From Lachnospiraceae bacterium (lineage in GTDB: Bacteria > Bacillota > Clostridia > Lachnospirales > Lachnospiraceae): a stretch of 64,000 nt of DNA. A program made the position numbers and the translations under genes. This document shows, in pieces, positions 9,001 through 18,042 of the stretch; positions within the stretch are counted from its first letter, which is position 1, and every line of letters starts with the position of its first letter. The notes below the pieces were generated by a model that made no database searches, was not told the DNA's origin, and saw nothing but the letters and a program-made list of their open reading frames with translations. The stretch covers positions 1 to 64,000 of the forward strand of contig JAEDCQ010000002.1 of the NCBI GenBank assembly GCA_016294075.1, read 5' to 3'.

Positions 9001-9702
9001 TTGACGGATTTTAAGGCAAAGTTTATTCTTAACTTTATAGAGGACAATCGTTGGCGCTATATCACGGAAGGCTTGGGAACTACGTTTATTGTAACGATTT
9101 TTGCAATCCTTTTGGGTACGGCATTGGGGTTTTTGGTAGCGGTTATCCGCTCTACGGCAGATAAAAATGATAAAAATCCTGTTGTAATACATATTTTAGA
9201 CGGTATTTGTAAGGTATATCTGACGGTAATCCGTGGGACACCGGCTATGATTCAGCTTTTGATTATGTATTATATCGTGTTCACCAGTCCGGATATCAGC
9301 AAACGGTTTGTTGCTATTTTGACATTTGGTATTAATTCGGGGGCCTATGTAGCGGAGATTGTACGTTCAGGTATTATGTCAATTGACAATGGGCAATTTG
9401 AAGCAGGAAGAAGTCTTGGATTTAACTATGTTCAGACTATGATGTATATTATTGCGCCTCAGGCATTTAAGAATATTTTGCCGGCACTTGCGAATGAATT
9501 TATTACGCTGTTAAAAGAGACCTCTATTTGTGGTTATATTGCATTGACGGATATTACACATGGTGCAAACGTTATCCGTAGCCAGACTTATGAACCGATG
9601 ATGCCTCTTTTGGCCGCAGCATTTATTTATCTGGCAGTAGTATCCCTGCTCTCGGCCGGTGTTTCTAAACTGGAGAGGAGGTTGCGTACAGATGCAAGAT
9701 AA
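9001..9702 (+). CDS. Amino acid ABC transporter permease (HisM/GlnP family)
   Basis: A 233-residue membrane protein with about five transmembrane segments. The HAAT-family N-terminus (YITEGLGTTFIVT) is present, and the EAA loop reads EAGRSLGFNYVQTMMYIIAPQA at about residues 132-153, where the ATPase docks. The start is TTG 9001, seven bases after AAAGAGG; no ATG is available at the expected position. It overlaps the ATPase gene by 11 bases. A single permease gene implies a homodimeric channel. Confidence 0.9.
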   Translation: MTDFKAKFILNFIEDNRWRYITEGLGTTFIVTIFAILLGTALGFLVAVIRSTADKNDKNPVVIHILDGICKVYLTVIRGTPAMIQLLIMYYIVFTSPDISKRFVAILTFGINSGAYVAEIVRSGIMSIDNGQFEAGRSLGFNYVQTMMYIIAPQAFKNILPALANEFITLLKETSICGYIALTDITHGANVIRSQTYEPMMPLLAAAFIYLAVVSLLSAGVSKLERRLRTDAR

Positions 9703-10432
9703 TACCGTTTTATTTGAAATAAAAGACCTTTGTAAGGACTTTGGGAAATTACATGTACTCGACCATATTAACACAACGATTTCCAAAGGTGAGGTAGTAG
9801 TTATTGTCGGCCCCTCGGGCTCCGGGAAATCTACTTTTTTACGTTCCCTGAATTTGTTGGAACGCCCGACGGGCGGTACAATTTACTTTGAAGGACGTGA
9901 CATTACCGACCCTAAATGCGATATTAACATGCACCGTCAGAAAATCGGCATGGTATTCCAGCATTTTAATCTGTTTCCCCATAAGACGATTTTGGAGAAC
10001 ATGACACTTGCACCGATTAAGGTGTTAAAAAAATCCAAGACCGAGGCGGAAGCAAAGGCAATGGAGCTTTTAAAGCGTGTCGGATTAGAGGAAAAGGCAA
10101 ATGCTTATCCTGCCCAGCTCTCCGGAGGACAAAAACAGAGAATAGCAATTGTCCGTTCTTTGTGTATGGACCCGGATGTGATGTTGTTTGATGAACCGAC
10201 ATCCGCATTAGATCCGGAAATGGTCGGAGAAGTATTAAATGTTATGCGAGACCTTGCAAAAGGAGGCATGACGATGGCAATTGTTACGCATGAAATGGGA
10301 TTTGCCAAAGAAGTGGGAACGCGTGTGATGTTCATAGATGAGGGACAGATTAAGGAAGAAAACACGCCTCAGGAGTTTTTTGACAACCCGCAAAATGAAC
10401 GATTAAAAGAATTTTTATCAAAAGTATTATAA
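9692..10432 (+). CDS. Amino acid ABC transporter ATP-binding protein (GlnQ/HisP family)
   Basis: A 246-residue ATPase powering the preceding permease. Walker A GPSGSGKST, the Q-loop in MVFQHFNLFPH, the ABC signature LSGGQKQR, Walker B VMLFDEPTSALD and the switch histidine in VTHEMGFA are all present; the family-typical FNLFPH segment marks polar amino acid importers. The start ATG 9692 follows a strong GGAGAGGAGG region at 9672-9681. A terminator follows. Confidence 0.94.
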   Translation: MQDNTVLFEIKDLCKDFGKLHVLDHINTTISKGEVVVIVGPSGSGKSTFLRSLNLLERPTGGTIYFEGRDITDPKCDINMHRQKIGMVFQHFNLFPHKTILENMTLAPIKVLKKSKTEAEAKAMELLKRVGLEEKANAYPAQLSGGQKQRIAIVRSLCMDPDVMLFDEPTSALDPEMVGEVLNVMRDLAKGGMTMAIVTHEMGFAKEVGTRVMFIDEGQIKEENTPQEFFDNPQNERLKEFLSKVL

Positions 10433-10438
10433 AAATAG

Positions 10439-10478
10439 ACGCTTTTTACCGGATTCTTCCGGCAGAAAGCGTTTTTTG
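10439..10478 (+). terminator. Rho-independent terminator after amino acid ABC operon
   Basis: Stem ACGCTTT/AAAGCGT is extended by an inner CCGGA/TCCGG pairing across a small internal loop, followed by six T residues at 10467-10473. It closes the three-gene transport operon. Confidence 0.85.
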
Positions 10479-10554
10479 TTGCTCAAAATTAATTATGTCA
10501 TGAAAAAATAATGTATTTCATAAGGTGTATAAATGAAGTTAAGGAAGTAATGGC

Positions 10555-11175
10555 ATGTTGAATTATTTATGGGCGGCAATGATTGCAATAGGTATTGTAT
10601 ATGGCGTTTTCAGTGGAAATATGGGAGCAGTAACAAATGGGGCGTTGGATTCCGCGAAGGAAGCAATCAGCTTATGCCTGAATATGTGTGGTGTTATGGC
10701 GTTATGGATGGGACTGATGGAAATTGCAGGGACGAGTGGATTAATTGAAAAGCTGACGGAAAAAATCAATCCGTTTGTGTCATTCCTGTTTCCGCGGATT
10801 CCGAAAAATCATCCGTCAAGAGAAGCAATCAGTACCAATATTATTGCAAATATATTGGGGCTTGGATGGGCGGCTACTCCGGCGGGACTTAAAGCGATGG
10901 AAGAATTGTCGAAACTGGAGGAAGAAAGAGGGAACCCGGGATATCAAAAGGAAAAAGGAAAAAACAGTGTAAGAATTGCAAGTAATGAGATGTGTGTTTT
11001 TTTAATTATAAATATTTCATCGCTGCAGCTGATACCTGTCAATATGATTGCATACAGAAGCCAATACGGCAGCGTGGCACCAACTGCTGTTATTGCACCG
11101 GGATTGATGGCCACATTTATAACAACGCTCGTTGCTATCGTATTTTGTAAGATAATGGACAGAGCAAGGCGTTAG
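10555..11175 (+). CDS. spmA: Spore maturation protein A (nucleoside-recognition/gate domain)
   Basis: A 206-residue integral membrane protein matching SpmA. The conserved FPRIPKNHP loop and the NILGLGWAATPAGLKAM segment of the Gate domain are visible, followed by a charged loop and further membrane segments. SpmA and SpmB act together in dehydration of the spore core in Bacillus and Clostridium. The start ATG 10555 is seven bases after AAGGAAG. Normally spmB follows in the same direction; here spmB lies 9 bases downstream on the opposite strand. Confidence 0.9.
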   Translation: MLNYLWAAMIAIGIVYGVFSGNMGAVTNGALDSAKEAISLCLNMCGVMALWMGLMEIAGTSGLIEKLTEKINPFVSFLFPRIPKNHPSREAISTNIIANILGLGWAATPAGLKAMEELSKLEEERGNPGYQKEKGKNSVRIASNEMCVFLIINISSLQLIPVNMIAYRSQYGSVAPTAVIAPGLMATFITTLVAIVFCKIMDRARR

Positions 11176-11184
11176 GCCGGAATA

Positions 11185-11718
11185 TCATCCCACCATATAA
11201 ATGGTTAAAAGCAGACTTACAATGATTCCCGAAAGAGTGCTTAGGAGTGCACCTGTTAAAGTCCAACGGGTTTTGGAAACCTTTGCTGTCAAAAAATAAA
11301 TACTCATGGTATAGAAAACCGTTTCTGTGCAGCTGCACAGAATGGAAGCCATCATACCGGTAAACGAATCAGGTCCGTAAGTTTTAAAGATATCCAACAC
11401 AAGACCGGTTGCAGCGGAGCCGGAGAAAACCTTTATAAAAATGAGACTGTAAAGGTCTGCTGCCAGAAGTCCGCCTCCCGGAATATGACGAATCAGACCT
11501 CCTAAAAAGGTCAAAAAACCGGAAGAACGTAAAATCCCGACACCAACCATTAAGGCAATGAGTGTCGGGACTATTTTTACTACCGTTACAAGTCCGTCTT
11601 TTGCACCTTTGATAAAATCATCATATACATGGCTGCCCGAAACAATGCCATAGGCAACAACGTAAAAGATTAAAAGCGGAATTACTATATTTGAGAAATT
11701 TGCCAAAACATTTGTCAT
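11185..11718 (-). CDS. spmB: Spore maturation protein B
   Basis: A 177-residue membrane protein of the SpmB family. Conserved features are the N-terminal membrane segment ending in an AYGIVSG stretch, the FIKGAKDGLVTVVKI loop, GGGLLAADLYSLIF-like residues and the GPDSFTGMMASILCSCTETVFY segment. It is the partner of SpmA but is encoded tail to tail with it, and no terminator separates them. The start CAT at 11716-11718 lacks a strong ribosome site, so the exact N-terminus is less certain. Confidence 0.9.
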   Translation of the reverse strand: MTNVLANFSNIVIPLLIFYVVAYGIVSGSHVYDDFIKGAKDGLVTVVKIVPTLIALMVGVGILRSSGFLTFLGGLIRHIPGGGLLAADLYSLIFIKVFSGSAATGLVLDIFKTYGPDSFTGMMASILCSCTETVFYTMSIYFLTAKVSKTRWTLTGALLSTLSGIIVSLLLTIYMVG

Positions 11719-11775
11719 ATCAAAGAACCGAAAAGTCTTTTTTTAAATGTATGATACAGAAAAAAATCTATTCCT

Positions 11776-12609
11776 TTATTCTGTATATCTTTTTCGCAGA
11801 ATTTCAATTTCTTTTTTGTAGCCGTCCAATTCGTTTGGTGTTTCCAGATAAAAAGGAAGATGACATAAGGCCGGGTGGTTGATGATACGTGTTAGTGCTT
11901 CTAAGCCGATTTCGCCTTCTCCGATTTTTGCATGTCTATCCTTGTGGGAACCGAGAGGATTCATACTGTCGTTTAAATGAATAGCCTTTAAACGGGAAAG
12001 TCCGATTATGTTGTCAAATTCAGTCAGAACTTCATCCGGATGATTTACAATATCATAACCACCATCCCAGATGTGACAAGTATCTAAGCAGACACCCATT
12101 TTGTCGGAAAGAGAAACCCGGTCAAGGATTTCACGCAGTTCTTCAAAGGTGCGTCCGATTTCACTTCCTTTGCCGGACATCGTTTCCAATAAAACGGTAG
12201 TGCTCTGCTTTGGAGTAAGAATTTCATTTAACATATCGCAAATAAAACCGATTCCGACCTCCGCACCTTGTCCAACGTGGGAACCCGGATGAAAATTATA
12301 ACAGTTACCCGGAGTATATTCCATGCGTTTTAAATCATCAGCCATTGTAAGTTTGGCAAATTCCCGTAATCCCGGGTCAACAGAAGCTGCATTTAATGTA
12401 TACGGAGCATGGGCAAGAATGCGGCTGATACCGTGTTCGTCTGCAAATGCAAGATATTTTTCCACATCCGTTGGATTTATTTCTTTTGCTTTTCCGCCGC
12501 GCGGATTGCGGGTAAAGAACTGAAATGTATTTGCGTTTATTTTGACTGCTTCCTTTCCCATGGCCTCATAACCTTTGGAAGCAGATAGATGACAACCAAT
12601 CTGTAACAT
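11776..12609 (-). CDS. nfo: Endonuclease IV (AP endonuclease)
   Basis: A 277-residue TIM-barrel enzyme that cleaves DNA at abasic sites in base excision repair. It begins with LQIGCHLSASKG and shows the FFTRNPRGGKAK segment and the zinc-ligand motifs HAPYTLN, NFHPGSHVGQG, LLETMSGKG, CLDTCHIWDGGYD and HLNDSMNPLGSHKDRH. Start choice: ATG at 12609 gives the normal family length, but its nearest GGAG is 23 bases upstream. An in-frame ATG at 12642 would add 11 residues and has no ribosome site. The frame stays open further upstream but shows no family similarity. Confidence 0.92.
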   Translation of the reverse strand: MLQIGCHLSASKGYEAMGKEAVKINANTFQFFTRNPRGGKAKEINPTDVEKYLAFADEHGISRILAHAPYTLNAASVDPGLREFAKLTMADDLKRMEYTPGNCYNFHPGSHVGQGAEVGIGFICDMLNEILTPKQSTTVLLETMSGKGSEIGRTFEELREILDRVSLSDKMGVCLDTCHIWDGGYDIVNHPDEVLTEFDNIIGLSRLKAIHLNDSMNPLGSHKDRHAKIGEGEIGLEALTRIINHPALCHLPFYLETPNELDGYKKEIEILRKRYTE

Positions 12610-12917
12610 ATTGTTTCTGCGGGTAATCGCAGCTCCTTTCATTTTTTGTTTATCTGCAAGAGTATATAGTTCAATTATTATACACAATAAACAAAGGAAT
12701 GGCAAAATGAAAAATATGATCAGATAAAGAATGAAAAAAAGGGCTTTATGAAAGGCAGTGATGTATTGTAAAATACACATGTGTGTGAGTATGAATGCGG
12801 CATTCTGAAATACTGGTGCATATTTCCGGAAGCTTTCATGACGGATTTCGGAGAAATGGGTATCAGTGATTGGTCTTCTGTAATTACCTCGCACTAACCG
12901 AAAGGGGTGATGTAAGA
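12610..12917. other. Divergent intergenic region between nfo and the Mrr-like gene
   Basis: About 300 bases with no supportable gene. It must hold the promoters of nfo (minus strand) and of the Mrr-like gene (plus strand), but I find no confident -35/-10 pair. The minus-strand frame of nfo remains open across most of it, which looks accidental because the predicted residues resemble no family. A GGAG lies 23 bases before the chosen nfo start. Confidence 0.5.
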
Positions 12918-13373
12918 GTGAATCATGTAACAATAGCAATTGCAATGACCTGTATTATTCCAACATTTATGTTAATGACAGTTTTTCTTCTTACAAAGAG
13001 ATACCGGAAAAAATATCGGGCAAATAAACTGGATGAAATAGAAGGGCATGATTTTGAATATTATTGTGCCGAATTATTAAAAAAACGTGGCTTCATTGAT
13101 GTATCCGTAACAAAGGGGAGCGGAGATTACGGAGTAGATGTATTGGCTGAAAAGGATGGCGTCACATATGCGATACAATGTAAGGCTTATTCGGCACCGG
13201 TAGGAGTCAAAGCCGTGCAGGAGGCTTATGCAGGGAGAGAATTTTATGACCGTATGGTCGGTGCAGTTCTGACAAACCAGTATTTTACCAAACCTGCCGT
13301 AGAAGCTGCAAAGAAACTGAAAATTTTATTATGGGACAGAGGGTATTTAGACAGTATGATTGAGGAGGAGTAG
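12918..13373 (+). CDS. Membrane-anchored Mrr-like restriction endonuclease-fold protein
   Basis: A 151-residue protein with one N-terminal membrane segment (about residues 3-25), a basic stop-transfer stretch (KRYRKKYR), then an Mrr_cat nuclease domain. The catalytic pattern is visible: IEGHDFE near residue 41, GSGDYGVDV with D74, and the QCK motif at residues 87-89. Such proteins are small stand-alone nucleases facing the cytosol; their role (DNA quality control, uptake or defence) is not established. The start GTG 12918 follows AAAGGGGTGA. No methyltransferase or restriction partner is adjacent. Its stop is 5 bases from the convergent peptidase gene. Confidence 0.85.
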   Translation: MNHVTIAIAMTCIIPTFMLMTVFLLTKRYRKKYRANKLDEIEGHDFEYYCAELLKKRGFIDVSVTKGSGDYGVDVLAEKDGVTYAIQCKAYSAPVGVKAVQEAYAGREFYDRMVGAVLTNQYFTKPAVEAAKKLKILLWDRGYLDSMIEEE

Positions 13374-13378
13374 CATTG

Positions 13379-15190
13379 CTATTCCTCCTTGATTTTTTCG
13401 CGCAGGGATGTAAAATCGGAAGGCCCGCTTTCTAAGAAAAAACGATGGAAGGAATAGTCATTATAGTATTCCCCCATTTGTTGCCTGACCTCTTCCTTTA
13501 ACGAAAGTATTTCCAGATAACTCCAATAATATTTTGGATAGTTTGCCGGTTCCTCCACAATATATTCAAATATACCGGATACCGTGTCTTCATCCTGTAT
13601 TCCGTGCATGGCCAAAAGCTCTTTTACACGGGCATAATCCAGTCCGTAGTAATGGATTCCGATATCCAGAAGAGACAGCAGGGAGAGAGAGGCAAGCCGT
13701 TCGGTGCTGTAGATATCGTAAAGCAGTTCATAATCTTTATTCCCTGTTTCTTCTACCAAAAGCTTCGCGGCATATGAATATGAAAGCATTTCCGTATATA
13801 GCGCCCATCCCTCAATATAGCCTCCGTAATTTAAAATACTGCGCAGGTAAGGCTGGTTATGTTCTTTTCGATAGATTTGATAATAGGTTGTTTGGTACAG
13901 ATGGCCCGGGTATCCTTCATGGGCAAGTGTTGTGTATAGCTGTAAACCGCTGGGAACGGAAGAATTATTTATATAAATGGAATTTTGGGAATTATCATCC
14001 AAGGGCGGAACAAGATAATAGGCCGGAGCAGTAAAGTCTTCCAATGCCGGACTGACTTCTTTTATTGTTGCGGGTAAAGCAGGTACATCAAAGGAAGACG
14101 TTACGGACGGAAAATCTCCCGCCATTTCTTTTCTGAGATGCTTCAGCATCTCTTCCGATTCGGTAAGAGGGAAAAATAGCAGATCCTCTTCTGTCAGGGA
14201 GGAGTCTGACCGAAAGCGCTGCAAATCCGTTTTAAGGGAAAGCAGAGATCGGTAATAATCCTTTGCCAATGTTTCGTAAGCTGTTTTCATGGAGACATCT
14301 GAGCCGGTTGCCAAGTGGAATAACCATTCATAATATTCACGTCCCTCTCTGAAATGACTGAGTCCGGCGTTGTTTTTTCCGACACCGTAAAACCCTGACA
14401 GAGTTTTTGCAAGATTCTCATATGCAGGAAGCACATAAGAAATAAGATACTGCCTATTCATGGAGATATAGTCAGAAGCCTCTTTCTTTGTAATAAACCT
14501 TTTTTGCAATGCTTCGTTTATTCTTTCCGTAAAGGTTGTAATCAGAAAATGCTCATTATTTCTTAAGGACTCTTTGGTTACAATGGTGTTGCATTGATTT
14601 ATGACCTTTTTCAGGGAGTAATCTGCCATGCAAAAGCCGCGTGAAGCCTTCTCGGTTTCAAAATCACATAAGCATTCAAAATAGGAAGGTGTCAATTTTA
14701 ACAGTTGAAGATAATTTTCAATATCATCTTTATTTCGGAAGGGGTATTCCGCCATTAATATCGGATATTGTAGCTGCGCACCGCCTGAAGGAGAAAAAGC
14801 TTCCTGCAGATAAAAAAACTGCTGACCTGTAAGCTCTTTGGAGAAAGCTTTTAGCAGAAGAGTATGCGTATATTTTTCGTCGGTTGTTAATTCAGAAACG
14901 TCAAAGCTTTTCAGGGTTTCATAGTTTTCTTTTATTTTTTGGTAGCTTGCAAGAGCATTGTCCCTGTTGTATAGAGGCAGTGATACTTTTTTTGTTTCAA
15001 TACCGAGTTTCCCGGGATATGCCAGTGTAAAGTGAAGACCAAGAGTATCGTCCTTAATTTTTTCTATAAATATTGTGTCACAGAATGAACGGAACGGACT
15101 TCTTTTGGCAGCAAACCAGAGTGTCAGTGACAGAAAGATTGTAAAAAGAAAAAGAATAAGTAGAATAGGACGCCATTTAAATTTTTTCAC
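13379..15190 (-). CDS. DUF885 family metallopeptidase-like lipid- or membrane-anchored protein
   Basis: A 603-residue protein with an N-terminal membrane segment (about residues 8-28, after a basic KKFKWR start) and a large extracytoplasmic DUF885 domain. The family signature HEGYPGH lies at residues 421-427, a HExxH-like zinc-binding motif (H-E-G-Y-P-G-H), with GWALYTE downstream. DUF885 proteins are predicted carboxypeptidase-like enzymes of mostly unknown substrate. The start is GTG 15190 with a weak GGTGA upstream. No cysteine sits at a lipobox, so membrane anchoring by the uncleaved segment is more likely than lipidation. Confidence 0.85.
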   Translation of the reverse strand: MKKFKWRPILLILFLFTIFLSLTLWFAAKRSPFRSFCDTIFIEKIKDDTLGLHFTLAYPGKLGIETKKVSLPLYNRDNALASYQKIKENYETLKSFDVSELTTDEKYTHTLLLKAFSKELTGQQFFYLQEAFSPSGGAQLQYPILMAEYPFRNKDDIENYLQLLKLTPSYFECLCDFETEKASRGFCMADYSLKKVINQCNTIVTKESLRNNEHFLITTFTERINEALQKRFITKKEASDYISMNRQYLISYVLPAYENLAKTLSGFYGVGKNNAGLSHFREGREYYEWLFHLATGSDVSMKTAYETLAKDYYRSLLSLKTDLQRFRSDSSLTEEDLLFFPLTESEEMLKHLRKEMAGDFPSVTSSFDVPALPATIKEVSPALEDFTAPAYYLVPPLDDNSQNSIYINNSSVPSGLQLYTTLAHEGYPGHLYQTTYYQIYRKEHNQPYLRSILNYGGYIEGWALYTEMLSYSYAAKLLVEETGNKDYELLYDIYSTERLASLSLLSLLDIGIHYYGLDYARVKELLAMHGIQDEDTVSGIFEYIVEEPANYPKYYWSYLEILSLKEEVRQQMGEYYNDYSFHRFFLESGPSDFTSLREKIKEE

Positions 15191-15380
15191 AGTTTCACCA
15201 AATGGGCTTTTCTTTAATTTATGCAGGGAAAATGAGCATCATTCAAAAATGGATTGTCCTTCTTTTAGAATAAAGTAAGGATTGAAAGGTTTACAGTAAC
15301 GGTTAAAAAGTGGTATGATACTGAAATATGGGAGTATATTATGTTTTCAGGGTTTTGTGGGAGAGAAAGAGAGTAGAAGA

Positions 15381-16046
15381 ATGAACATTTTAGCCCCTTC
15401 GATTCTGGCGGCAGACTGCTGTATGCTGGGAGAGCAGATTGAAGACGTGAAAAAAGGCGGAGCGAAGTATCTGCACGTTGATATTATGGACGGTGTATTT
15501 GTGCCATCGATATCATTTGGAATGTGTGTTGTCAAATCACTTCGTAAAATAAAGGACATTGTGTTTGATGTGCATTTGATGGTAACGGAGCCCATTCGTT
15601 ATATTGAAGAATTTGCAAAGGATGGAGCCGATATTATTACAGTGCATCTTGAGGCATGCAGTGATGTAAAGGAAACTTTGTTAAAAATCAGGGAATGCGG
15701 ATGCAAAGTTGGCCTGTCTGTTAAGCCGGGAACGTCCGTAAAGGAAGTCATGCCCTATTTGGGGCTTATAGATATGATACTTGTTATGTGTGTAGAGCCG
15801 GGATTCGGTGGGCAGAAATATATTGAGGAATCAACCGGACGAATTCGTGAGATGCGTTCCATGATTATAAATTCCGGCAGAAATATTGATGTAGAAGTAG
15901 ATGGAGGCATTAATCTTTCCAATGTGGAAATGATAGTAAATGCAGGAGCAAATGTAATTGTAGCCGGCTCTGCCGTGTTTGGCGGGGATGTGCTATATAA
16001 TACACGACAGTTTATGAAAAAATTATCAGGACAGGAAGGTGACTAG
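15381..16046 (+). CDS. rpe: Ribulose-phosphate 3-epimerase
   Basis: A 221-residue TIM-barrel enzyme interconverting ribulose 5-phosphate and xylulose 5-phosphate. It starts MNILAPSILAAD and carries the metal-ligand segments HVDIMDG, VHLMV and VDGGIN, plus the phosphate-binding GFGGQ and AGSAVFGGD segments. Two positions differ from the E. coli consensus (MDGVF for MDGHF, VEPGFGG for VNPGFGG); the metal ligands are kept. I chose ATG 15381; an upstream in-frame start at 15315 adds residues without similarity. It ends one base before metG. In many Firmicutes rpe follows the rsgA-prkC cluster, which is not seen here. Confidence 0.92.
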   Translation: MNILAPSILAADCCMLGEQIEDVKKGGAKYLHVDIMDGVFVPSISFGMCVVKSLRKIKDIVFDVHLMVTEPIRYIEEFAKDGADIITVHLEACSDVKETLLKIRECGCKVGLSVKPGTSVKEVMPYLGLIDMILVMCVEPGFGGQKYIEESTGRIREMRSMIINSGRNIDVEVDGGINLSNVEMIVNAGANVIVAGSAVFGGDVLYNTRQFMKKLSGQEGD

Positions 16047-16047
16047 T

Positions 16048-18012
16048 ATGAATAAAGGAAAATATTATATGACTACGGCAATTGCTTATACATCAGGAAA
16101 ACCCCATATCGGGAACACCTATGAAATTGTCTTGGCAGACAGCATTGCCAGATATAAAAGAAAAGACGGATATGATGTTTTTTTTCAAACCGGAACTGAT
16201 GAGCATGGTCAGAAGATTGAGCTGAAGGCAGGAGAGGCAGGCATTACCCCTAAGGAATTTGTGGATAATGTGGCAGGCGAGATAAAGAGAATCTGGGATT
16301 TGATGAACACTTCTTATGATAAATTTATCCGTACTACAGATGATTATCATGAAAAGCAGGTGCAGAAAATCTTTAAAAAATTATATGATCAGGGAGATAT
16401 TTACAAGGGAGCATATGAGGGTCTCTATTGTACTCCGTGCGAATCCTTTTGGACAGAATCCCAGCTTAAGGATGGAAAATGCCCTGACTGCGGACGGGAG
16501 GTAAAGCCTGCAAAAGAAGAGGCGTATTTCTTTAAGATGAGTAAATATGCCGACCGTCTGATTGAGCATATTAACAGTCATCCGGAATTTATCCAGCCGG
16601 TATCACGTAAAAATGAAATGATGAATAATTTTCTTCTGCCGGGGCTACAGGATCTTTGTGTTTCCCGTACTTCCTTTAAATGGGGCATTCCGGTAGACTT
16701 TGACGATAAGCATGTAGTTTATGTGTGGCTGGATGCACTGACAAATTATATTACCGGAATCGGTTATGATGCGGACGGAAACAGTACTGAACAGTATAAA
16801 AAGAACTGGCCTGCTGACCTGCATCTGATTGGTAAGGATATTATCCGTTTCCATACAATTTACTGGCCAATCTTTTTAATGGCACTCGGTGAACCGCTTC
16901 CTAAGCAGATTTTCGGACATCCGTGGTTATTACAGGGTGACGGAAAGATGAGTAAATCCAAAGGCAATGTACTTTATGCCGATGATTTGGTAGATTTCTT
17001 CGGTGTAGATGCAGTGCGCTACTTTGTGTTACATGAAATGCCGTTTGAAAATGATGGTGTAATCTCGTGGGAATTGATGGTAGAACGCATGAATTCCGAC
17101 CTTGCCAATACATTGGGCAATCTTGTGAATAGAACGATTTCCATGTCAAACAAATATTTTGACGGTATCGTATGCGATAAACATGCTAAAGAAGCAGTTG
17201 ATGAGGATTTAAAAAACATTGTTCTTAAGGCATATGATAAAGTGGAAGCAAAAATGGATAATCTTAGGGTGGCAGACGCTCTAACGGAGATTTTTGCAAT
17301 TTTTAAGCGCTGCAATAAATATATTGATGAGACAGAGCCGTGGGTACTTGCTAAGGATGAAGCAAAGAAAGACCGCCTCGCGACTGTGCTTTATAATCTG
17401 GTAGAGGGAATAGTAATAGGTGCTTCATTATTGGAGCCGTTTATGCCGGAAACTGCCGGAAAAATCGTGGAACAGTTAAATACATCGGTTCGCGGATTTG
17501 AAGAGCTTAATACATTCGGAAAATATGAATCCGGAACAAAGGTGACGGAAAAACCGCAGATTCTGTTCGCAAGACTGGATGTTAAGGAAGTGGTTGAAAA
17601 GGCAGAGGCGTTGTATGCTTCCCGTAATCAGGATGCAGGAAAGAAAGAAGAGGATGATGAGCCGGTAATCGATATGGATTCCAAACCGGAAATTACATTT
17701 GAGGATTTTGAGAAACTGCAGTTTAGAGTGGGTAAGATTATTGCTTGTGAAGAAGTACCGAAATCCAAGAAGCTGCTCTGCTCGCAGGTTAAAATCGGCA
17801 GCGAGGTAAAACAGATTGTTTCCGGCATCAAACAGCACTACAGTGCAGAAGAGATGGTCGGAAAGAAGGTATTGGTACTTACCAATCTTAAGCCTGCAAA
17901 GCTTGCGGGGGTATTATCTGAAGGAATGCTGCTCTGCGCAGAAGATGCGGAGGGAAATCTGGCTTTGATGACACCGGAAAAAGAGATGCCTGCCGGTGCT
18001 GAGGTTTGTTAA
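16048..18012 (+). CDS. metG: Methionyl-tRNA synthetase with C-terminal tRNA-binding domain
   Basis: A 654-residue class I synthetase. The HIGH-type motif reads PHIGN near residue 22, the zinc knuckle uses two CxxC pairs (CTPC and CPDC, about residues 127-147), and KMSKSKGN lies near 300. After the anticodon-binding helices, the last 110 residues form a Trbp111/EMAP-II-like OB fold (FRVGKIIACEEVPKSKKL, GIKQHYS) that dimerises and binds tRNA. The start ATG 16048 follows AGGAAGG. No T-box leader is present; the gene is translated from the rpe transcript. Confidence 0.96.
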   Translation: MNKGKYYMTTAIAYTSGKPHIGNTYEIVLADSIARYKRKDGYDVFFQTGTDEHGQKIELKAGEAGITPKEFVDNVAGEIKRIWDLMNTSYDKFIRTTDDYHEKQVQKIFKKLYDQGDIYKGAYEGLYCTPCESFWTESQLKDGKCPDCGREVKPAKEEAYFFKMSKYADRLIEHINSHPEFIQPVSRKNEMMNNFLLPGLQDLCVSRTSFKWGIPVDFDDKHVVYVWLDALTNYITGIGYDADGNSTEQYKKNWPADLHLIGKDIIRFHTIYWPIFLMALGEPLPKQIFGHPWLLQGDGKMSKSKGNVLYADDLVDFFGVDAVRYFVLHEMPFENDGVISWELMVERMNSDLANTLGNLVNRTISMSNKYFDGIVCDKHAKEAVDEDLKNIVLKAYDKVEAKMDNLRVADALTEIFAIFKRCNKYIDETEPWVLAKDEAKKDRLATVLYNLVEGIVIGASLLEPFMPETAGKIVEQLNTSVRGFEELNTFGKYESGTKVTEKPQILFARLDVKEVVEKAEALYASRNQDAGKKEEDDEPVIDMDSKPEITFEDFEKLQFRVGKIIACEEVPKSKKLLCSQVKIGSEVKQIVSGIKQHYSAEEMVGKKVLVLTNLKPAKLAGVLSEGMLLCAEDAEGNLALMTPEKEMPAGAEVC

Positions 18013-18042
18013 TTGGCAGTTTTCACGGACACAGGGAGAAAT

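Noticed and set aside
12610..12945. N-terminal extension of endonuclease IV by 112 residues
   Set aside because: The extra residues do not resemble the family, which normally begins at the LQIGCHLSASKG segment; the frame is simply free of stops.
15191..16047. T-box or other riboswitch upstream of metG
   Set aside because: metG begins one base after rpe, so there is no leader; no T-box consensus is seen in the 190-base gap before rpe.
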